Shown here in pieces: positions 34,263-43,237 of a DNA stretch of 64,000 nucleotides (the stretch's first letter is position 1; each line of letters starts with the position of its first letter). The notes beneath the pieces are model-generated. The model ran no database searches and was not told the origin of the DNA. It saw only the letters and a program-made list of their open reading frames with translations. The DNA lies in assembly GCA_947626315.1 (NCBI GenBank), contig CANQRQ010000010.1, positions 1 to 64,000 of the forward strand. The letters run 5' to 3'. The DNA is from an uncultured Oscillospiraceae bacterium. Its GTDB lineage: Bacteria > Bacillota > Clostridia > Oscillospirales > Oscillospiraceae. A program made the translations under genes and the position numbers.

Positions 34263-36062
34263 ATGGAACAGAGCGTTCAGACCAAGCGCGGCGACATCCC
34301 GGAGGAATTCACCTGGGATCTGCGGGATCTCTTTGCAAGCGACGAGGCCTGGCTCCGGGAGAACGAGGAGCTGAAGGCCCTGCCGGGCCGCTTCGCCGCC
34401 TTCCAGGGCCATCTGGGGGACAGCGCTGAGAGCCTGCTGAGCTATTTCCGCCTGACGGACGAGGCCAACCTGCGCATGAGCAAGCTGTATCTCTATGCCA
34501 GCTGCAAGGGGGACGAGGACACGGGCAACGGCTTTTATCAGGATCTGCGGGGCAAGGCCGTCAGCACCCTGGTGGCCGTCTCCAGCGCCGCCGCCTTCAG
34601 CGACCCGGAGATCATGGCCCTTTCGGAGGATCGGCTCAACCTGTTTTATATCGCCCAGCCGGAGCTGGAGCGCTACCGGCGGAATATCTACAGCATCCGC
34701 CGCCGGGCGGAGCACATCCTGTCCCCGGCGGAGGAGCAGCTGCTGGCCGCCGCGGGGGAGCTGGCCGCCGGGCCGGACAACATCGGGAGCGTCTTCCGGG
34801 ACGCGGACCTGAAATATCCCCCGGCGGTGGATTCCCAGGGGAACCTGCACCCCCTCACCAACAGCTCTTACGGGCTGATGATGGAAAACGAGGACAGAAG
34901 CCTCCGCCGCAGCGCCTTTGAAAAGCTCTACGGCCGCCTGGAGGAGTTCAAGAACACCATTGCCGCCACCCTGGACGCCCAGTTCAAGCAGCTGTGCTTT
35001 TTCGCCCGGGCCCGCCGGTATTCCGGCACTTTGGCCGCTTCTCTGGACCAGAACGAGGTGCCGGAGCAGGTGTATCTGAGCCTGCTGGAGGCGGTGCACG
35101 CGAACCTGGACAAGCTGCACCGCTATGTCTCCCTGCGCAAGAAGCTTCTGGGCCTGGACGAGCTGCACATGTACGATGTGGGCGCGCCCCTGGTGGCCGA
35201 CCAGGCGGAGAAGATCAGCTACGAGCAGGCAAAGGAGACGGTGCTGGCCGCCCTGCAGGTCCTGGGGGAGGACTACACCGCCATCCTCCGGGAGGGCTTT
35301 GACAAGCGATGGATCGACGTGTACGAGAACGAGGGCAAGCGCAGCGGGGCCTATTCCTCCGGCTCGGCCCAGCCCCACCCCTATGTGCTGCTGAACCACA
35401 AGGACAACCTGGACAGCGTGTTCACCCTGGCCCACGAGATGGGCCACGCGCTGCACAGCTATTACAGCAGCAAGAACCAGCCCTTCAACACCAGCGACTA
35501 TGTGATCTTTGTGGCGGAGGTGGCCTCCACCTGCAACGAGGTCCTGCTGATGCGCTATCTGCTGGGGCGGACGGAGGACAAGGGCCGCCGGGCCTATCTG
35601 CTCAACCACTTCCTGGAGCAGTTCAAGGGCACTCTCTACCGGCAGGCCATGTTTGCCGAGTTTGAGCTGGAGATGGGCCGCATGGCCGAGCGGGGGGAGA
35701 CCCTCACCGCCGACGTACTCTGCCCCCGGTATTACGAGCTCAACAAGCGGTATTTCGGGCCGGACATGGTGTCCGACCCCCAGATCGCCCTGGAGTGGGC
35801 CCGGATCCCCCATTTCTTCTACGATTACTACGTGTTCCAGTATGCCACCGGCTTCGCCGCTGCCGTGGCGATCGCCAACCGCATCCTGACGGAGGGGGAG
35901 CGCGCGGTGGAGGACTATAAAAAGTTCCTCTCCGGCGGCAGCAGCACCGACCCGATCAGCCTGCTGAAGATCGCCGGGGTGGATATGAGCACCCCCGAGC
36001 CGGTGAACGCCGCCCTGGGGCTGTTCAGCGAGCTGCTGGACGAGATGGAGCAATTAACTTAA
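34263..36062 (+). CDS. pepF: Oligoendopeptidase F (M3 metallopeptidase)
   Basis: A 599-residue cytoplasmic zinc peptidase of family M3B that cuts short peptides. The zinc site is HEMGH (391-395), with the third ligand Glu in the FVAEVASTCNE segment about 25 residues later. Length and the C-terminal STDPISLLKIAGVDM match PepF. No signal peptide. GGAAG precedes the ATG. It is divergent from the LysM gene and convergent with the histidine kinase. Confidence 0.97.
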   Translation: MEQSVQTKRGDIPEEFTWDLRDLFASDEAWLRENEELKALPGRFAAFQGHLGDSAESLLSYFRLTDEANLRMSKLYLYASCKGDEDTGNGFYQDLRGKAVSTLVAVSSAAAFSDPEIMALSEDRLNLFYIAQPELERYRRNIYSIRRRAEHILSPAEEQLLAAAGELAAGPDNIGSVFRDADLKYPPAVDSQGNLHPLTNSSYGLMMENEDRSLRRSAFEKLYGRLEEFKNTIAATLDAQFKQLCFFARARRYSGTLAASLDQNEVPEQVYLSLLEAVHANLDKLHRYVSLRKKLLGLDELHMYDVGAPLVADQAEKISYEQAKETVLAALQVLGEDYTAILREGFDKRWIDVYENEGKRSGAYSSGSAQPHPYVLLNHKDNLDSVFTLAHEMGHALHSYYSSKNQPFNTSDYVIFVAEVASTCNEVLLMRYLLGRTEDKGRRAYLLNHFLEQFKGTLYRQAMFAEFELEMGRMAERGETLTADVLCPRYYELNKRYFGPDMVSDPQIALEWARIPHFFYDYYVFQYATGFAAAVAIANRILTEGERAVEDYKKFLSGGSSTDPISLLKIAGVDMSTPEPVNAALGLFSELLDEMEQLT

Positions 36063-36082
36063 GGGCTGGTAAGGTAAAAAGA

Positions 36083-36118
36083 AGGGGCAGCAGCAAAAGG
36101 CTTTTTGCTGCTGCCCCT
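36083..36118. terminator. Terminator between pepF and the sensor kinase
   Basis: A perfect 16-bp stem (36083-36098/36103-36118) with a 4-base loop is followed on the minus strand by TCTTTTTACC, so it mainly serves the kinase gene. Confidence 0.85.
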
Positions 36119-36126
36119 CTGTCATG

Positions 36127-37452
36127 TTATAGAATAACGGTAAAGACGCTGCCTTCTCCCAGGCGGCTCTCCACTTTGGCCTCGCCGCCGTGAAAGGCGG
36201 CGATCTCCTTGACCATGGCCAGGCCCAGGCCGCTGCTGCCCTCGTCGCCCCGGGAGGCATCCGCCTGCCAAAAGCGCTGCCACACCTTGTCCAGATTCTC
36301 CGGGGCGATGCCGATGCCGTCGTCCTCCACCCGGAGCACGGCCCGGCCCTCCTCCTGCCGGAGGCTGAGGCGGATATGGCCGTTCTCTTTACCGTATTTA
36401 TAGGCGTTTTCCAGCAGGTTCTGGAGCACCCGGGAGATCAGCGTGGGGTTAAAGCGGGCGGTGACGCCGGGCTCGATCTCCGCCTCCAGGCGGATGCCCC
36501 GGCCCTCCGCCGGGAGAAATTCCTCCACCCCGGCCCGGATGAAGCCGCTCAGGTCCGCCTCCTTCATGGGATAGCGGTCGGTGCCGTGCTGCATCCGGGT
36601 CAGGCCCAGCAGCTGCTGCACCAGGTCGGACATGCGCCGGGCCTGGCCCTCGATCACGTCGATGGAGGCCAGGAAGTCCTCCGGGGTCCTGTCCTTGCGC
36701 CGGGCCCGGTCGCACTGGGCCAGGATCACGGTGATGGGCGTGCGCAGCTCGTGGGAGGCGTCGGAGGCGAACTGCCGCTCCGCGTGGAAGGCCCGCTCCA
36801 GGCGGCTGAACATCCGGTCAAAGGCCTGGCTCAGGCGGCGCATCTCCCTGGGCCCCCGGCGCAGATCGACCCGGGCGCTTAAGTCCGCCCCGTCGGAGAT
36901 GGAGTCCGCCGCCCGGAGGATCTTCTCCATGGGCCGGAAGGTGTCCCAGGCGATCAGCCAGCCGCCGCCAATCGTGAGGATCAGGATGGCCGGCAGGAGC
37001 GTGGCCGTCAGGACCAGGATGGTGTGCATCAGGCCGGAGCGGTCGGTGGAGTCGATCAGGCCCCGGATCCAGAGCCCGGTGACGCTCATGTCCACATAGG
37101 CGTCATACATATAATATTCGCTGCCGTCGATGTCCACGGTGCGGATGACGTTGGGCTTAAAGGGCTCCGTCCGCTCCAGCCCCTCCGGGGCGGCGGAGAG
37201 CCGGAGCTGCCCGGCGCTGTCGTAAAAGAAGCAGTAGACCCCGTGGCTGTAGGGGTCCAGGTCCTCCCAGTCGAAGCGGCCGTTGTCAAACTCCACGTCA
37301 TCGGCGTTGTCCAGCACCACGTCCACCAGCCGGTCGGCGGGGTTATCCGGCAGGGCGTGGGCGTTGATGACCAGCAGGAACACCAGCACCATGGCCGACA
37401 GCAGCAGGATCATCAGGGTAAACCAGAGAGTCAGGCGGAATTTTGCGGACAT
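36127..37452 (-). CDS. Sensor histidine kinase of a two-component system
   Basis: A 441-residue membrane kinase. Two spans (about 9-30 and 150-172) bracket an extracytoplasmic sensor of about 120 residues. A HAMP domain follows, then the HisKA box (ASDASHELRTPITVIL) and a HATPase domain with LENAYKYG, DDGIGI and GSSGLGLAMV. It lies three bases downstream of its response regulator gene. The stimulus is unknown, but the divergent double-PepSY gene is a likely target or partner. Confidence 0.95.
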   Translation of the reverse strand: MSAKFRLTLWFTLMILLLSAMVLVFLLVINAHALPDNPADRLVDVVLDNADDVEFDNGRFDWEDLDPYSHGVYCFFYDSAGQLRLSAAPEGLERTEPFKPNVIRTVDIDGSEYYMYDAYVDMSVTGLWIRGLIDSTDRSGLMHTILVLTATLLPAILILTIGGGWLIAWDTFRPMEKILRAADSISDGADLSARVDLRRGPREMRRLSQAFDRMFSRLERAFHAERQFASDASHELRTPITVILAQCDRARRKDRTPEDFLASIDVIEGQARRMSDLVQQLLGLTRMQHGTDRYPMKEADLSGFIRAGVEEFLPAEGRGIRLEAEIEPGVTARFNPTLISRVLQNLLENAYKYGKENGHIRLSLRQEEGRAVLRVEDDGIGIAPENLDKVWQRFWQADASRGDEGSSGLGLAMVKEIAAFHGGEAKVESRLGEGSVFTVIL

Positions 37453-37455
37453 GGC

Positions 37456-38127
37456 TCAGTCCTCCCGCAGCACCCAGCCGGTGCCCCAGACCGTGTGGAT
37501 CAGCTTTTTGTCAAAGCCCGTGTCCATCTTCTTGCGCAGATAGCTCATGTAGACGTCCACCACGTTGGTGCCGCCCTCATAGTCGTAGTTCCATAGGTTG
37601 TTCTCGATCATCTCCCGGGAGAGGACCACGCCCTTGTTGCGCAGCATGTACTCCAGCAGAGCGTATTCCTTGGCCGTCAGGTCGATAGACCTCCCGGCCC
37701 GGGTGACGGTTTTGGCGGCGGCGTCCAGCCGCAGATCCCCCGCGGTATACACGTTGGACCGGTTGCCGGCATACTTCCGGGTCATGGCCCGGACCACGGC
37801 CATCAGCTCCTTGAAGTCGAAGGGCTTGACCAGATAGTAGTCCCCGCCGCTCTCCAGGCCCTCCACCCGGTCCATCACGCCGTCCCGGGCGGTGAGGAAC
37901 AGTACGGGGGTGGCGTTCCCCTTCTGCCGCAGGCGGCGCACCAGCTCGAAGCCGTCCAGCTTGGGCATCATCACGTCCAGAATCAGCACGTCATAGGGGA
38001 CGCTCTCCGCATAATCCAGGCCGTCCTGCCCGTTGAAGCAGCGGTCCACGCTGTAGCCCTCGTCCTCCAGCGCCTCGGATATGATGCGGTTGAGGTTCTT
38101 TTCGTCTTCCACAACCAGGATTCTCAT
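37456..38127 (-). CDS. OmpR-family response regulator
   Basis: A 223-residue regulator with a receiver domain (phospho-acceptor D51 in LILDVMMPKLDG, conserved T in FLTARD and K in VKPFDF) and an OmpR winged helix (about 125-220, ending in YMSYLRKKMD and VWGTGWVL). The start at 38127 (MRILVVEDE) is set by GGAGGG; a longer frame from 38145 would put the site inside the gene. It is transcribed ahead of the kinase. Confidence 0.96.
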   Translation of the reverse strand: MRILVVEDEKNLNRIISEALEDEGYSVDRCFNGQDGLDYAESVPYDVLILDVMMPKLDGFELVRRLRQKGNATPVLFLTARDGVMDRVEGLESGGDYYLVKPFDFKELMAVVRAMTRKYAGNRSNVYTAGDLRLDAAAKTVTRAGRSIDLTAKEYALLEYMLRNKGVVLSREMIENNLWNYDYEGGTNVVDVYMSYLRKKMDTGFDKKLIHTVWGTGWVLRED

Positions 38128-38262
38128 GGGCAGGCCCTCCTTCATTTTTCTTCATTTTTATAAACAGAGAATACCTCAGAAATTTTAAAGAAAAGTTAAT
38201 TCTTTTCTAAGAAAAATATTTTATATTAAATTCACAGAAAAAGCAAAGGGAGGTCGAAAAAA

Positions 38263-38943
38263 ATGAAAAAATCCGTGAAGATTTTATTGGTCGTGCTGGC
38301 GGTCGTGCTGGTGGCCGGCGGTGTGCTGCTGGGCTTTTTCCTGGGGCGCGGCAACGGCAATACGATCAGCCGGGAAGAGGCGCTGACCATCGCATTAGAT
38401 CAGGCGGGCGTGAGCAGGAACGACGTGGACGACATTGATATCGAGCTGGAGCGCCGCCAGAACGGCAACCCCCGCTATGAGGTGGATTTTGAGATCCTCG
38501 GCCGGGATTACAACTGCTTTATTGACGCGGTGACCGGTCAGGTGCTGGCCTTTTCCGGCGAGGGAAGCGGGGCCGGGAACATCCAGAGCTTTCCCGCGGG
38601 GCAGTACCCCGCAGTCGCCACGGTGCCCCCTGCCGAGGCGCCGGCGGCCCCTGAGCAGCCGGCCCAGGCCCCCGGTGGGGAAGCGCCCCAGCCGCCCGCC
38701 GAAGCCCCCGCGCCGGAGACGGCCGACGCCGGTATGATCACCCGGGAGGACGCCCTGGCCGCCGCCCTGGCGGACGCGGGTCTGGCCGAGACGGAGGTCT
38801 ACGATGTGGACATCGAACTGGAGCGGCGGATCAGCTCCGCCTACTACGAGGTGGATTTTGAGACTCAGAGCACCGAGTATGAGTATGACATCGAGGCTTT
38901 CACCGGCGAGATTCTCCGCAGCAACAGCAAACCGAACAGATAA
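38263..38943 (+). CDS. Membrane-anchored protein with two PepSY domains
   Basis: A 226-residue protein with one N-terminal span (about 5-27) and two PepSY domains (about 34-100 and 155-223). Both start with an I-S/T-R-E-x-AL helix and contain a (V)DIELERR ... YEVDFE strand pair. A Pro/Ala-rich linker (about 110-155) joins them. PepSY domains are thought to inhibit peptidases or sense envelope state. It is divergent from the two-component genes across an AT-rich, 130-bp promoter region, so it is probably in their regulon. Confidence 0.85.
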   Translation: MKKSVKILLVVLAVVLVAGGVLLGFFLGRGNGNTISREEALTIALDQAGVSRNDVDDIDIELERRQNGNPRYEVDFEILGRDYNCFIDAVTGQVLAFSGEGSGAGNIQSFPAGQYPAVATVPPAEAPAAPEQPAQAPGGEAPQPPAEAPAPETADAGMITREDALAAALADAGLAETEVYDVDIELERRISSAYYEVDFETQSTEYEYDIEAFTGEILRSNSKPNR

Positions 38944-38974
38944 AACGGACCAAAAGTCCCTTTTAATAAGCGCT

Positions 38975-39020
38975 CCGCATCCCCAGCCGCTTTCCGATGG
39001 CTGGGGATGCGGCGTGTTTT
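38975..39020 (+). terminator. Terminator of the PepSY gene
   Basis: A perfect 14-bp stem, CCGCATCCCCAGCC and its complement (38975-38988/38999-39012), is followed by CGTGTTTT. Confidence 0.75.
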
Positions 39021-39127
39021 GTATAGAGTGAGAAAAAATTTTGAGCCGTTTTCCCGGCGGGGCGCGTCTTAACTTAATGAAGAGTATTGATAAAAGCTGT
39101 TGCCTGTACCCTGAAACGGAGAAGAGC

Positions 39128-39862
39128 ATGAACGGAATCAAAGGGAAAAACACAGAGCTGCCCAAGCCCCCGGAAGGGGAGCGGGAGCGGCTGTTCGCCA
39201 AAATAACGGCGGAGCTGGACGTCCGTCCCCAGGAGAAGGGGCGGAGGCGGAATTACCGGGTGGAGTCGGCCATCCGCTACGCCCTGCCCCGGCTGCTGGG
39301 GGTCACGCTGCTGCTGGCGCTTTTGCTGCTGGTCTTTACCTACCTGCACGAGCCGGTGGGGCTGAAGGATCTGGAGCGGAGCCTGACCGAACGGGGGGAG
39401 CGGATCAGCTTCCAGGCGACGAAGCCCGCCCTGATGAAGAGCGTCTCCGCCAGCCTCAACGGGGCCCCGCTGCCGGTGGAACGGGAGGACGGCAGCTATT
39501 GCGTGTACGCGGACAGCAACGGCCGCTTGTCGCTGACCATGAAGAGCATCCTCGGCTCTGTCTGGACGGACACCCTCTCGGTGGAGGGGATCGACAGCGA
39601 GGCGCCCCATGTGGTCAGCCACGGCCGGGCGGCCGGCGGCGTCCGTATCTTCCTGAGCGACGGGGAGGACGGCTCCGGCGTGGACTGGCCGGAGATCACG
39701 GCGGCGCGCGCCGATAACGGGCAGCCCTATCCGGTGGGCAGCTGCGACGAGGCGGAGGGCTTTGTGTCTTTCGCCATGCCGGACACGGCCATCCTGATCT
39801 CCGTGCCGGACAGGCAGGGGAATCTGCTCAGCATCACGCTGAGCCCGCCGCCATCACCCTGA
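39128..39862 (+). CDS. Uncharacterised single-span membrane protein
   Basis: A 244-residue protein that I do not recognise. A basic cytoplasmic N-terminus of about 50 residues is followed by one strong transmembrane segment (about 58-78, LLGVTLLLALLLLVFTYLH) and an extracytoplasmic part of about 165 residues. That part looks beta-rich, possibly Ig-like: DTLSVEGIDSEAPHVVSHGR, a surface-domain style of sequence. The start at 39128 is chosen for GGAG six bases upstream; the frame is open from 39041. It follows the PepSY terminator. Confidence 0.65.
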   Translation: MNGIKGKNTELPKPPEGERERLFAKITAELDVRPQEKGRRRNYRVESAIRYALPRLLGVTLLLALLLLVFTYLHEPVGLKDLERSLTERGERISFQATKPALMKSVSASLNGAPLPVEREDGSYCVYADSNGRLSLTMKSILGSVWTDTLSVEGIDSEAPHVVSHGRAAGGVRIFLSDGEDGSGVDWPEITAARADNGQPYPVGSCDEAEGFVSFAMPDTAILISVPDRQGNLLSITLSPPPSP

Positions 39863-39938
39863 GAACATGGAGCGTATTATTTACATACTTTAAACAGGAA
39901 CCGCTTCCGGGTTTCACGGCGCGGAGGCGGCAAAGTAG

Positions 39939-39960
39939 CCGCGGGGAGCCCTCCCCGCGG
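39939..39960 (+). terminator. Hairpin after the uncharacterised membrane protein gene
   Basis: CCGCGGGG and CCCCGCGG form an 8-bp stem about 80 bases past the stop. Only CGCGTTTG follows, so terminator strength is doubtful. Confidence 0.4.
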
Positions 39961-40010
39961 CGCGTTTGCGCGAAAAAGAGAGATATCAGCCTGTAGATAA
40001 AGTTTCATTG

Positions 40011-40400
40011 CCTTCGCCGCAGAGCGGCGAAAAAGAATTTAAATCGTTTTTGAGGCAGCTTTGCCGCCTCAAAAACACTCTAAGGCGAGCTACGTCGGCA
40101 GAAGCTCCGGATCGTCTCGCCCCGCCGCAAGCGGCAGGGCTTGCTCCCTCCGCTCTGCCTCCTCTCAAAACCAAAGCCAAAAGCTTTGGTTTTGCTAAGG
40201 AAGAACAATGCTGTCCGCCGATTTTGCCGTACTCGCGCGGCAAAATGGCGCTACAGCGTTGTTCTGACGCCGCGCCGACCAAACGGGGCGAAGCCCCTGC
40301 GATCAGCGCGAGTTCCTCAAATGCGAGCCCAACGTAGCGCCCGCAGGCGCATTTCGGAGGCCAACCGCCCGAAGGGCGGCTCTTAGGCCGGAGATAAGTG
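40011..40400. repeat. Palindrome-rich noncoding block
   Basis: About 390 bp packed with hairpins: TTCGCCGC/GCGGCGAA (40013-40031), an 11-bp stem (40046-40056/40066-40076), a 12-bp stem CAAAACCAAAGC and its complement (40166-40194), a long stem of about 25 bp with one bulge (40203-40229/40238-40264), GGGGC-GAA-GCCCC (about 40285-40297) and CCGCCC-GAA-GGGCGG (40366-40380). CAAATGCGA near 40318 is repeated inverted near 40403. It separates the PepSY region from the sigma-factor operon. It looks like a dispersed structured repeat, but no second copy is in this window. Confidence 0.65.
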
Positions 40401-40468
40401 GGTCGCATTTGAAGCGTGTCGACTTTGTCGATACGCATATTTTCCTGGGAGAAGAGAGCAGGTTTCCC

Positions 40469-40498
40469 TTGTGCTATAGGCCGGAAGTATGCTATACT
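40469..40498 (+). promoter_or_regulatory. Promoter of the sigma factor-pilus operon
   Basis: TTGTGC (40469-40474) and TATACT (40493-40498) are 18 bases apart, about 75 bases upstream of the sigma-factor start. It resembles an ordinary sigma-A promoter. Confidence 0.55.
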
Positions 40499-40571
40499 GA
40501 AATGTGAAACCAACAGAGGGCAGGGATGGAGACGGCCGGACGGAAGATGCGGCGTTGAGAGCAGGTGAAGG

Positions 40572-41162
40572 ATGGCTAAAGGGGACCTGGAATATCAATA
40601 CTACGCCCACCTGGCCAGACGGATCCGGGAGGGCGATCCGGACGCCTTCGCGGAGTTGTATGACAGCACCTATGACGACCTGTACCGCTATGTATACTAT
40701 CTGGTAAAAGACCGGAACGCCGTGGAGGATGTGCTCCAGGAGATCTATATCTCCGTCTACCGGAACGTCGGCGGCCTGAAGACGGACCGGGTGGTCCTGC
40801 CCTGGATCAAGCAGATCGCCTACCATGAGAGCTGCGACTATCTGCGCCGCGTCCGGAACAGCAAGGAGCGCCCCTATGACCTGGCGGACGACCGGCTGCT
40901 GACAGGCCTGGCCGCCGTGGAGACGGAGGAGGACTGCTTCCGGCCGGTGTTTGACCGGGATCTGTCCCGCCAGCTGCGCCTGGAGCTGGAGAAGCTGCCG
41001 GTGCGGGAGCGGCAGGCCTTCCTGCTGCGCTATGAGCACGAGCTGAAGCTGGAGGAGCTGGCGGACTTCATGGATGTGAGTCTGGCCTCCGTTAAGCGCT
41101 ATATTCAAAGGGCCCAGCTGGCCCTGAAAAAAAGCTTTTCTCATTTGAAGGAGAAAGTATGA
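40572..41162 (+). CDS. ECF-like RNA polymerase sigma-70 family factor
   Basis: A 196-residue sigma factor with region 2 (about 20-90, FAELYDSTYDDLYRYVYYLV then AVEDVLQEIYISVY) and region 4 (about 140-190, LPVREREAF-type start then LEELADFMDVSLASVKRYIQ). It has no region 1 or 3, as in ECF factors. AGGTGAAGG precedes the ATG. No anti-sigma gene is adjacent. The next gene overlaps it by four bases, so it leads an operon that encodes a filament-like machine and signalling proteins. Confidence 0.9.
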   Translation: MAKGDLEYQYYAHLARRIREGDPDAFAELYDSTYDDLYRYVYYLVKDRNAVEDVLQEIYISVYRNVGGLKTDRVVLPWIKQIAYHESCDYLRRVRNSKERPYDLADDRLLTGLAAVETEEDCFRPVFDRDLSRQLRLELEKLPVRERQAFLLRYEHELKLEELADFMDVSLASVKRYIQRAQLALKKSFSHLKEKV

Positions 41163-42160
41163 AGCTTCACCCCGAAAACGGAAAAACGGATTCCCGGCGC
41201 CGCCTCCGGCGACTGCCGGCGCTGTTCTGTGCCCTGCTGCTGCTGAGCGGCTGCGGCGCGGCAGGGGAGCCGTCCCCCACGGCCGAACCGGAGGCCCCCC
41301 AGGCTGAGCAGCCCGCTGCCGCCGCGCAGCCCGCCGCCCTCCGGCCCAACGAGCCGGTCATCTATGTGCCCCAGGCGTCAGGCACGGCGTTTGTAGGAGC
41401 GCCGCCCCTGGTGGTGGACGTGTCCAACGCCGGGGAGGGCTATGTGATGGCCCGCTACAACGGCTCCGCCGCCAAGGCCAACCTGCAGCTCACCGGCCCG
41501 GACGGGATCACCTATAAATATTTTCTCCCCCCGTCGGAGGAGTTCAAGGCTCTGCCCCTCACCGGCGGCAGCGGCGCCTACGCAGTGGACGGCTACGAAA
41601 ATGTCCAGGACAGCCAGTACATGGTGCTCTTCAAGGAGAGCTTCCAGGCGGACCTGACGGACGAACTGCTGCCGTTTCTGTACCCCAACGTGTACGTGGA
41701 TTTCAACGGGGAGTCGGAGACGGTGGCCAAGGCCCAGGAGATCGTGGCCCCGGCGACGGACGATCTGGAGGCGGTCTCCCTGGTGTACCACTACGTGGTG
41801 GAGAACGTGAGCTACGACACCCACAAGGCGGAGACCGTCACCAGCGGCTACCTGCCCGTGGTGGATGAGACGCTCCGCAGCGGCACCGGCATCTGCTTTG
41901 ACTATGCCGCCCTCACCGCCGCCATGCTCCGCTCCCAGAACATCCCTACCAAGCTGGAGATCGGCTACGCCGGCTCCATTTACCACGCCTGGATCAGCGT
42001 CTACACCCAGGAGACCGGCTGGATCGACCGGATGATCGAGTTCAGCGGCAACGCCTGGACCCGGATGGACCCCACCTTTGCTTCCGGTAATAACAGCAGT
42101 GACGCGATCCTAAAATATATTGGTGACGGATCAAACTATGCTCTGCAATATTCCCACTGA
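41159..42160 (+). CDS. Transglutaminase-like domain lipoprotein
   Basis: A 333-residue lipoprotein (signal ends LLLLSGC, Cys about 31) with an Ala/Pro/Glu-rich linker and a C-terminal transglutaminase-like cysteine protease fold (about 195-315). The triad is visible: Cys in GTGICFDYAAL, His in YHAWISVY and Asp in RMDPTF. Such domains cross-link, cut or bind proteins at the cell surface. Its ATG overlaps the sigma-factor stop by four bases, and gspF follows after 29 bases. It might process or anchor the pilin-like proteins; this is inference. Confidence 0.88.
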   Translation: MKLHPENGKTDSRRRLRRLPALFCALLLLSGCGAAGEPSPTAEPEAPQAEQPAAAAQPAALRPNEPVIYVPQASGTAFVGAPPLVVDVSNAGEGYVMARYNGSAAKANLQLTGPDGITYKYFLPPSEEFKALPLTGGSGAYAVDGYENVQDSQYMVLFKESFQADLTDELLPFLYPNVYVDFNGESETVAKAQEIVAPATDDLEAVSLVYHYVVENVSYDTHKAETVTSGYLPVVDETLRSGTGICFDYAALTAAMLRSQNIPTKLEIGYAGSIYHAWISVYTQETGWIDRMIEFSGNAWTRMDPTFASGNNSSDAILKYIGDGSNYALQYSH

Positions 42161-42189
42161 CCACTGAGACCAGAAAGGGGACTTCCTGT

Positions 42190-43227
42190 ATGAAAACTCT
42201 CTCCAACGCCGAGCTGGCCAGCTTCTGCGGCCAGCTGGCCCTGATCCTCCGCTCCGGCATCTCCGTTACGGAGGGGCTCTCCATCATGCTGGACGACGCG
42301 CCCACCGGCTCCGGCCGGGAACTGCTCCAGGAGCTGCTCCGCTGCCTGGAGACCGGCGGGACCCTCCACGAGGCGATCGAGAGCGCGGGCTGCTTCCCGC
42401 CCTATCTGTGCAGCATGCTGGAGCTGGGCGAGCAGTCCGGCTGCCTGGACGACGCGATGCAGTCCCTCTCCACCTATTACCGGCGGGAGGACGAACTGGC
42501 CAAGAGCATCAAGAGCGCCGTGGCCTATCCCCTGGTGATGCTGGGGATGATGGTGGTGGTGATGCTGGTGCTGATCGTCAAGGTCCTGCCGGTGTTTAAC
42601 CAGGTGTTCCAGCAGCTGGGCGCGGGGCTGACCGGCGTCTCCGGCGCGGTGCTGCGCATGGGGGACGCCCTGAGCCGCTACAGCGTGGTGTTCATCATTG
42701 CTGCGGCGGTGCTGGCGGCCGCCTGCGCCGCGCTCTTCCTCAGCCCCGGGGGCCGGGCCTGGCTCCGGCGCTTTTCCACCCGCTTCTTTGCCACGAAGAA
42801 GCTCTCTGAGATGATTGCCTGCGGCCGCTTCGCCAGCGGCATGCACATGGCTTTGTGCAGCGGCCTGAACATCGACCAGGGCCTGGAGCTGGTCTCCCGG
42901 CTGGTGGAGCACCCCACGGTGGGCCAGAAGGTGGAGCGGGTCCGGCAGATGGTGGCCGAGGGCGGCAGCCTGAGCGACGCCATCTCGGAGACGGAGCTCT
43001 TTTCCGGCATCTATGCCCGCATGATCAACATCGGCGTGAAGACCGGCTCCACGGACGAGGTGCTGTATCAGATCTCCCTGCGCTATGACGAGGAGATCGA
43101 GCAGCGCATGGCCGCCGCCGTGTCCAAGCTGGAGCCCACGCTGGTGGCGCTGCTGTCCGTGGCAGTGGGGATGATCCTGCTGTCCGTCATGCTGCCGCTG
43201 ATGGGCATCATGGCCAACATCGGCTGA
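42190..43227 (+). CDS. Type II secretion/type IV pilus inner-membrane platform protein (GspF/PilC family)
   Basis: A 345-residue platform protein with two tandem T2SSF domains (about 5-125 and 210-330) and three membrane spans (about 115-140, 165-185 and 315-338). It passes the motion of the ATPase to the pilin subunits at the membrane. Both domains show the family pattern: an LxSGxS/N-xxxGL start (LRSGISVTEGL, LCSGLNIDQGL) and a GExSG/KTGS segment. It is the only platform protein in the cluster. Confidence 0.92.
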   Translation: MKTLSNAELASFCGQLALILRSGISVTEGLSIMLDDAPTGSGRELLQELLRCLETGGTLHEAIESAGCFPPYLCSMLELGEQSGCLDDAMQSLSTYYRREDELAKSIKSAVAYPLVMLGMMVVVMLVLIVKVLPVFNQVFQQLGAGLTGVSGAVLRMGDALSRYSVVFIIAAAVLAAACAALFLSPGGRAWLRRFSTRFFATKKLSEMIACGRFASGMHMALCSGLNIDQGLELVSRLVEHPTVGQKVERVRQMVAEGGSLSDAISETELFSGIYARMINIGVKTGSTDEVLYQISLRYDEEIEQRMAAAVSKLEPTLVALLSVAVGMILLSVMLPLMGIMANIG

Positions 43228-43237
43228 GGAGGCGCCC

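Noticed and set aside
34139..34264. N-terminal extension of the LysM protein
   Set aside because: The extension overlaps the pepF start region, lacks a ribosome-binding site, and a well-placed site precedes the internal ATG at 34138.
39986..40513. 175-codon minus-strand ORF in the palindrome-rich block
   Set aside because: It has no ribosome-binding site and no domain, and its arms pair as hairpins. The open frame is explained by the inverted repeats.
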